Of a stretch of 64,000 nt of DNA, positions 58,401 to 64,000 are shown in pieces. Position numbers and translations under genes: made by a program. The notes beneath the pieces are model-generated. The model saw nothing but the letters and a program-made list of their open reading frames with translations. It had not been told where the DNA came from and ran no database searches. Numbering within the stretch: position 1 is the first letter of the stretch; every line of letters begins with the position of its first letter. Origin of the DNA: Byssothecium circinans (lineage: Eukaryota > Ascomycota > Dothideomycetes > Pleosporales > Massarinaceae); contig ML977017.1 in NCBI GenBank assembly GCA_010015675.1, forward strand, positions 138,427 through 202,426. Reading direction: 5' to 3'.

Positions 58401-60707
58401 CCTCGTGTCTCGTCGATTTTTTGGTTAATGCAGTTGAACAAAGATCGTTTTGACCATTTGCCGAAACATTGGCAAGCTGCAGTCATCAAATTCGCTCTTG
58501 CGATCACAGAGCTTCATCGAGCCCAGAGGCTGCTTAAGCTTGCTGAGCTACTAAACGAACTTGCAGAGGAACTTCGCAACTGTGGCCATCAAAACTGGAA
58601 GCCTGAGGAATTCCCCGAGACATTACTGCTGGAGGCTGAGAGTGGTATCATCGTTCGTGAAGTCCAGAAAGATATTTCGATGGTTATGCGAAGCCCGCCT
58701 AATGCGAAGAACTCGGTGATGCAGCTCAACATGGGAGAAGGGAAGTCATCGGTGATTGTGCCGGATGTCGCAGTAACTGTGGCAGATGGTAATATATTAT
58801 CACGAGTGATCGTTGCAAAGCCGCAGTCAAAGCAGATGCTACAAATGCTAGTTGCAAAGCTTGGAGGGCTCCTCAATCGACGGATTTATCACATGCCATT
58901 CTCTCGAGCACTGAAGATATCCGCAGCTGACGCAAAGGCTATCGGAAAGATGTACGAAGAGTGCATAGCGAATCGCGGTATACTTTTGGTGCAGCCAGAA
59001 CATATACTGTCCTTCAAACTCATGGCTATCGAGTGCCTAATCATAGGGAAAAACGACGTAGGACGCTCTCTACTCAAGACTCAGCATCTATTCGACACCC
59101 AATCACGCGACATCGTCGACGAGAGCGATGAGAACTTCAACGTGAAGTTTGAGTTGGTTTATACGATGGGAACGCAGAGGCCCATTGAGCTGAGCCCGGA
59201 GAGATGGAGCATCATGCATTCCGTATTGGCGTTGGTCTCTCGCTATGCTTCTGAAGTCAAGAGCGCATTGCCCATATCGATCGAAGTCGACGATCGTTGG
59301 GAAGCAAAGGGTCGATACCCTCGTGTTCGGATTCTACGGAGCGATGCTGACGATATGCTGCTTGATCGGATCGCCAATCACATCTGTAGCAAGGGCTTCA
59401 CGCACCTAGCCGTTGCTAGACAGTCCAAATCCACAATAGACGCGGTCTACCGGTATATACGTCAGCCCGAACTCTCACAGGAAGAAATTGCAGCCGTTGA
59501 AGAGGGAGATTTCTGGACAGACTCTACCAAAGATATCCTTCTACTTGTTCGAGGAATGATTGCATGCGGAATCCTACGGTTTGCTCTCCACTCAAAGCGA
59601 TGGCGAGTCAATTATGGAAGCGACCCTACCCGTGTTCCGAAGACTAAGCTCGCTGTTCCATACCGATCCAAGGACAGTCCTTCCCAACGGTCGGAATTCA
59701 GTCATCCAGAAGTGGTTATTGCACTCACATCGCTCACCTATTACTATGGCGGCTTGAGCGACGAGGAGTTATTTGATTCCTTTACACATCTTCTCAAATC
59801 AGATCAGGCTGATGTTGAGTACGGTGATTGGATAAAGTTCTCCAAAATCCCAGAGTCCTTTCGTCGACTTAAGGGTATTAACATCAAAGACAGATACCAG
59901 TGCGTCACCCAGATTTTCCCCCTACTTTGTTATTCGAAAGGCGCAATCGACTACTACCTCTCTCACATCGTCTTTCCAAAGGAGATGAAGGAGTTTCCGA
60001 ACAAGCTTTCTGCTTCTGGCTGGGACATTGGTGCTGTGAAACCCAATCCAACCACAGGGTTTAGTGGGACGAACGATTCGCGACATGTCCTTCCGCTCAG
60101 CGTTGAACACGTTGACCTAGCGAAGCAGAAGCACACGAATGCTTTAGTCCTCGCCTACCTTCTCCAGGATGAGAGCTCTATTGAACTCCTGCCCAATCGA
60201 ACTTCCTCTGAGACCTCTGACGCGGAGCTGCTTCTGAACGTTGTCACTCGACTAAACCCAGAGGTTAGAGTCATACTCGATGTCGGCGCACAGATTCTAG
60301 AAATGAACAATTATGAGGTCGCAGAAGCATGGCTCCAAATGAGCGATGCTGATACCACGAAAGCCATAGTGTTTTTCAATGATCACGAAGATCTCGTGGT
60401 GCTCAATCACCGTGGCAACGTTGAACTCCTCCAGACTTCAGCTTTCTCGAAGCATCTTGAGGACTGTCTGGTATATCTGGACGAGGCGCATACAAGAGGA
60501 ACTGACCTGATACTTCCCAAGTACTACAGGGCAGCTGTCACGCTTGGTGCGAACCTTACGAAAGATCGGCTAGTGCAAGCCTGCATGAGGATGCGCAAGC
60601 TAGGCAAAGGGCAATCAGTCGTTTTCTGCATACCCCAGGAAATCCAGACCAAGATCCTGGAGTGCTCCTCAAAGACTGATGCATCCGAGATTCAAGTCTC
60701 TGATGTC

Positions 60708-60715
60708 CTCGTATG
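60708..60715. repeat. Left 8-bp target-site duplication of the hAT element
   Basis: CTCGTATG, identical to 63,776-63,783. One copy is enough to restore the host reading frame. Confidence 0.95.
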
Positions 60716-60734
60716 CAGACTTGCTATCAGTCAG
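60716..60734 (+). repeat. Left terminal inverted repeat of the hAT element
   Basis: A 19-bp arm; 18 of 19 bases pair with 63,757-63,775. Confidence 0.93.
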
Positions 60735-61106
60735 GTAACTCAGTTCGAACTGACTGAACTGACTGCCAAGACTCAGTTCAGTCAGTCAGTTCTTGAGGCC
60801 GCTGGACGTCAGTCCAGTCAGTTTAGAGGCCTCCAGACTGACTGAACTGACTGACGTTGGACTGACGTTGGCTGTTTTTGAAGTAGAATTTTGCAGTCGT
60901 GATAGCCACATCTGGTGCGGCTTCGAAGCCGCGCTAGTCCTGGATACATAGGCACTAATCCTATATGAGTTAAAATATATAGCATCAAGCCAATCAGAGT
61001 TTGTGGAGGTGCGCTAGCCGCACCTAGCAAGCCTTTCGCGTCGCGTCGCGTCCGCTAAACACACGACGCTACACTACTGTTACTATAATACTGTTTGGTG
61101 TACTTC

Positions 61107-63599
61107 ATGTCTACTCCCTCCAATTTAGACCTTGGCCGCCTTGTAGAATACGACAAGCGCAATCCTCCTCTACCATCGCTATCGAACGCGCCTACTGTTG
61201 GCGATACTGCGGGCGAGGCACAGGCTGATGAGTCTGTGGCAGTACAGGCGGACTTCCCCAACGACGGCGACGACGACGACAATTACGACGGGCTTAATTT
61301 TAAGCGTGTGCCGTACCTTGAGCGGCGCCAAGTTGAGCGCAATAGTCGCGGTGGGCCAAAAAGCTGGATCTACCGCCACGGCTGGGCCGTCTGGCACCGC
61401 AAGTACAAGAAGAACTACTGGCTTTGCCGGTACTGCCATCAACGACGGAAGCAGGAGGCTTGCTACGAGGCTGACAGCACTACAAACGCCGGCCGACACC
61501 TCTCAAGCAATAAGCCTGGACACTCACACGGACCTAACGGACCTATACTAATTGCTAGCCGGGAGGGCAATATTATGGGCGCGCTCGCAAAGTCCCAAGT
61601 ACATATCATAAGGTCTAAAGGGATAGAGGTATCGCAAGAGGTGGCAAACGAGATGGCAGCAAGCTTTTCAATCTCTCGATTTTAGGACGCGCTGAAGGAC
61701 TGGGTAGTCGCGGACAACTAGAGCCTTCGCGTAATAGAAACGCCGCAGTTTTAAGCCATGATTGCGGCCGTAAGCCCGCTAGCCGAAGCCCTCCTTTGGC
61801 GTAGCCACCAAACGCTCCGTGATCATATTATTGCTGAGTACAATACATATATACCAGCTGTTGCCAACTACCTTCGCGAAGCCCGGTCGCTTATACACGT
61901 GTCATTTGACAACTGGACTTCAACTGGTGGGCAGTATGCTTTTACTGGCCTCTGCGTACATTACCTTAACAGCGAGGGCAAGCTAGTTGACCACCTGCTT
62001 GGGTTGCCTGAGCTACACGGAGCGCACACTGGCAATAATATTGCCGCTGTAGCAACAACGATACTTCAGCTATTTGGCGTTGACAACACGAGCGTTGGGT
62101 ATTTTGTGCTTGACAACGCAAGTAACAATGATACTGCAGTTGAGTCCTTAGCAGAGGAGTTTGGCTTTATCGCAAGCGAGCGGCGGCTGCGGTGCTGCTG
62201 CCATATACTCAACCTAGGCGCGCAATTAGTAATTTGGGGCAAAGATCGTAGCGCGTACGAGAATGACGCCGCCCACCTTGAGGATGAGAAGAAGTACATG
62301 GATGAGTGGCGCAAATACGGTCCTATTAGTGTCCTCTTTGATGTGATTGCGTCTATCTGCACGCCTCAAACTCGACAACTACTAGAGCGACTACAGCGCG
62401 AGGAGGCAGAGTCTCTAGGTGTTACACCTCACATCCGGTAGCTTGTTAAGCCTGTCAAGACCCGCTGGAATAGCTATTTTAGCACGTTTGTGCGCGCAGC
62501 TGAGCTACACGGCCCTATCGATAGCTATATTGAGTGTAAACTTGAGGAGCATAGTGCTGCAACAGCACCCTCACGGCGCCGGAAAAACCGCGAGCAGCTG
62601 CCCGCTGCGCAGCCGCGACTATACATACGTGAAGGCGGTCTAAGCGGCAAGGACTGGGCGACAATAACAGAGTACATTTGACTCCTTGAGCCATTTGCCG
62701 AAGCTACATAGCTACTTGAAGGCCGCGGACAACACGGCCGCCATGGCGCTATTTGGGAAGTTCTAGTAACGTTTGAGTGGCTTCTTGACCAGCTTGAGGC
62801 TCTTAAAGACCGTCTTAAGGATGTAAATTACGAAGATCTGGACGCGCCTGAAGATCATCTTGTTACGAACGTCAACCTTGCGCACAGTAAGCTTGCTGAG
62901 TACTACGCAAAATTTGACGACGCGCCTGTCTACTACACTGCTACGATACTACACCCGCACTACAAGCACCACCTCTTAGCGCTCTGGAAGGTACCCGACA
63001 CCTATGTTACTGCCCGTGACGGTGTTCACCATCGCGACGGCTGGCTTGACAATAACCACCGGGCATTCCTGCGCATGTGGCAGGGGCGAAAGGACTCCGC
63101 AGCTATTCCAGCTCAGATAGTGACGCCGCCGCATAAGAAGTCCCGGCTAGGGTTGTCAACGTCGCGATCAGCTTTTCTACAGTCGTCGATCGAGCAAAGT
63201 ATACGGCAGGTAGAGGCAAGCCTTGCGGAGGATGAGTATGAGATTTGGAAGCGGCAGCCAGCGTTAGCTGAGGAGGATTGGCTGTCTCTTAATCCGCTTC
63301 TATACTGGGAGTCAGTTGCTGGGCAATTCCCCATACTCTCAAAGTTTGCTATCGACGTTCTGACAATACCAGCGGCAGCGGCAGACTGTGAGCGGACTTT
63401 CAGCGAGCTTGGCGACATGTTAGGCACGCGGAGACTCCATATGAAGCCAGAGCTTGTTTCAGCTTTGCAGAGTTTAAAGAGCTGGAAGAGGCTTGGTATA
63501 CAGCCAACGACTACGTCAGCTTTGGGGTTAGCGCGTACACTATCGGAGGAAGAAATCTCGAAAATACAGGAGCAGTTATCTCAGTTTGACGTCAGGTAA
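61107..63599 (+). pseudogene. hAT transposase with six in-frame stop codons
   Basis: A single frame of 831 codons from ATG 61,107 to TAA 63,599, interrupted at 61,683 (TAG), 61,719 (TAG), 61,752 (TAA), 62,439 (TAG), 62,679 (TGA) and 62,709 (TAG), with no frameshift. Domains: acidic N-terminus; BED-type zinc finger at about residues 85-140 (WLCRYC ... GRHLSSNKPGH); RNase-H-like catalytic core (VSFDNWTS, YFVLDNASNND, CCCHILNLGAQ); hAT C-terminal dimerisation domain (LLYWESVAGQFPILSKFA, AAADCERTFSELG). Every stop can arise from CAG, CAA or CGA by one C-to-T change. It cannot make a functional transposase as it stands unless stops are bypassed. Confidence 0.92.
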
Positions 63600-63756
63600 C
63601 TCAGTTCAGTCAGTCCAGTCAGTCCGCAGGCGGCGGCGACGTCAGTTCAGTCAGTCAGTTTTAACTCAATTGAAAAGTCTTGGCAGTCAGTCCAGTCCAG
63701 TTCAGTGACCTCACGACGTCAGTTCAGTCAGTCCGGAGCTCTCTGGACTGACTGAA

Positions 63757-63775
63757 CTGACTGATAGCAACTCTG
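63757..63775 (-). repeat. Right terminal inverted repeat of the hAT element
   Basis: CTGACTGATAGCAACTCTG, the reverse complement of the left arm except for one base. Confidence 0.93.
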
Positions 63776-63783
63776 CTCGTATG
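63776..63783. repeat. Right 8-bp target-site duplication of the hAT element
   Basis: CTCGTATG, identical to the left copy. The host codons continue directly from here. Confidence 0.95.
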
Positions 63784-64000
63784 GGCCATCACAGAGACGT
63801 GGGCTGACCTGCGTCGAAGCATGCCCTTGTGGGCCACCCAGGGCCGACGCTATGAGACACACAAGCACCTCCTCAACGGAGTGGACACTACTGCGAGCCA
63901 AGCACAGGAATTCCTTGAAGAAGAGGCTCAAACCCTCGACTATCGCTACCGACCACGCCGCCCAACAGCATCCTTGGAAGCACCCGTCGATTGGGATGTG

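Larger units (their letters stand above)
60716..63775 (+). mobile_element. hAT-superfamily DNA transposon (3,060 bp)
   Basis: Terminal inverted repeats of 19 bp (CAGACTTGCTATCAGTCAG at 60,716-60,734; the partner at 63,757-63,775 has one mismatch) are flanked by a perfect 8-bp duplication. Both features define the hAT superfamily. About 150 bp at each end is packed with ACTGACTGAACTGACTGA-type repeats in both orientations, the likely transposase-binding region. The internal gene is a hAT transposase with a BED finger and C-terminal dimerisation domain. Base composition is not AT-shifted, so RIP exposure was light. Confidence 0.95.
52456..64000 (+). pseudogene. Giant DUF3638-family P-loop protein gene, interrupted by a hAT transposon and cut by the window end
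   Basis: This belongs to a fungal family of very large proteins (DUF6606/DUF3638/DUF3645) of unknown function. Exon 1 is 52,456-52,663; a 50-nt intron (GTGAGT...ACAG) follows; exon 2 runs from 52,714 through about 2,737 codons to 60,715. The frame resumes at 63,784 after the transposon and its duplicated CTCGTATG, reading on to the window end (VWAITETWADLRRSMPLW). Read as it stands, translation enters the transposon and stops at 60,845. A Walker-A-like GEGKS is at about residues 2,077-2,081 (LNMGEGKSSVIVP) and a DEAH-box-like motif LDEAHTRG at 2,658-2,665, suggesting an NTPase with helicase-like organisation. No other lesion was seen, so the insertion is likely the only inactivating event. 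Confidence 0.9.

Noticed and set aside
61681..61757. Intron explaining the first three transposase stops
   Set aside because: The frame between and around the stops reads conserved-looking hAT sequence in one phase, and the stops fit mutated Gln codons; no convincing donor/acceptor pair removes exactly this stretch.

Overview
The window looks like a filamentous ascomycete chromosome, most plausibly a pleosporalean Dothideomycete. This is inferred from short introns (about 45-65 nt) with CTAAC/CTGAC-like branch sites, fungus-specific gene families, and a two-speed layout. Gene-dense, GC-balanced DNA alternates with very AT-rich blocks of nested transposons. In those blocks glutamine and arginine codons have become TAG, TAA or TGA, the pattern expected of RIP (repeat-induced point mutation, mainly CpA to TpA).

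Left block (1-11,056): nested Fot1/pogo-like DNA transposons with TA target duplications. One holds a complete 7.4-kb Ty3/Gypsy LTR retrotransposon (2,756-10,162; 460-bp LTRs, CGTAA duplication). Another holds a 1.06-kb non-autonomous element inside its terminal repeat. A 2.4-kb island (11,446-13,814) then carries an intact GT4 trehalose phosphorylase/ccg-9-type gene with three introns.

Helitron block (about 14.0-23.5 kb): an inactivated Helitron replicase-helicase (plus strand), three unknown spliced cargo genes (minus strand) and, most strikingly, a spliced gene for a divergent histone H3 with an enlarged loop 1 and a non-canonical basic tail. Its four exons sum to an exact reading frame with seven nonsense codons, all explainable as C-to-T changes. 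The block is also marked by a repeated dyad, GTATTAG-N5-GTATTAG, found in introns, spacers and coding sequence.

Second AT-rich block (23.5-34.06 kb): at least five further Fot1-like copies, several nested, plus a second copy of the 1.06-kb non-autonomous element, itself carrying an inner 430-bp inverted-repeat unit.

Right half (34.06-64.0 kb), ordinary gene space: a secreted PL3 pectate lyase; a secreted chitin deacetylase with three chitin-binding modules; a UBA/AT-hook nuclear protein divergent from a FAM50/XAP5 homologue; a SPX-ankyrin-GDPD glycerophosphodiester phosphodiesterase (GDE1 type) with a GC-AG intron and an upstream CACGTG box; a FAM192A/NIP30-domain protein; and a giant DUF3638-family P-loop protein. 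The last gene is cut by a 3,060-bp hAT transposon (60,716-63,775) with a perfect 8-bp duplication (CTCGTATG); the host frame resumes after the element and runs off the window end.

The two secreted enzymes (pectin degradation and cell-wall chitin modification) fit a plant-associated lifestyle; the other intact genes are housekeeping or regulatory. Splice sites, starts and element ends were read by eye.
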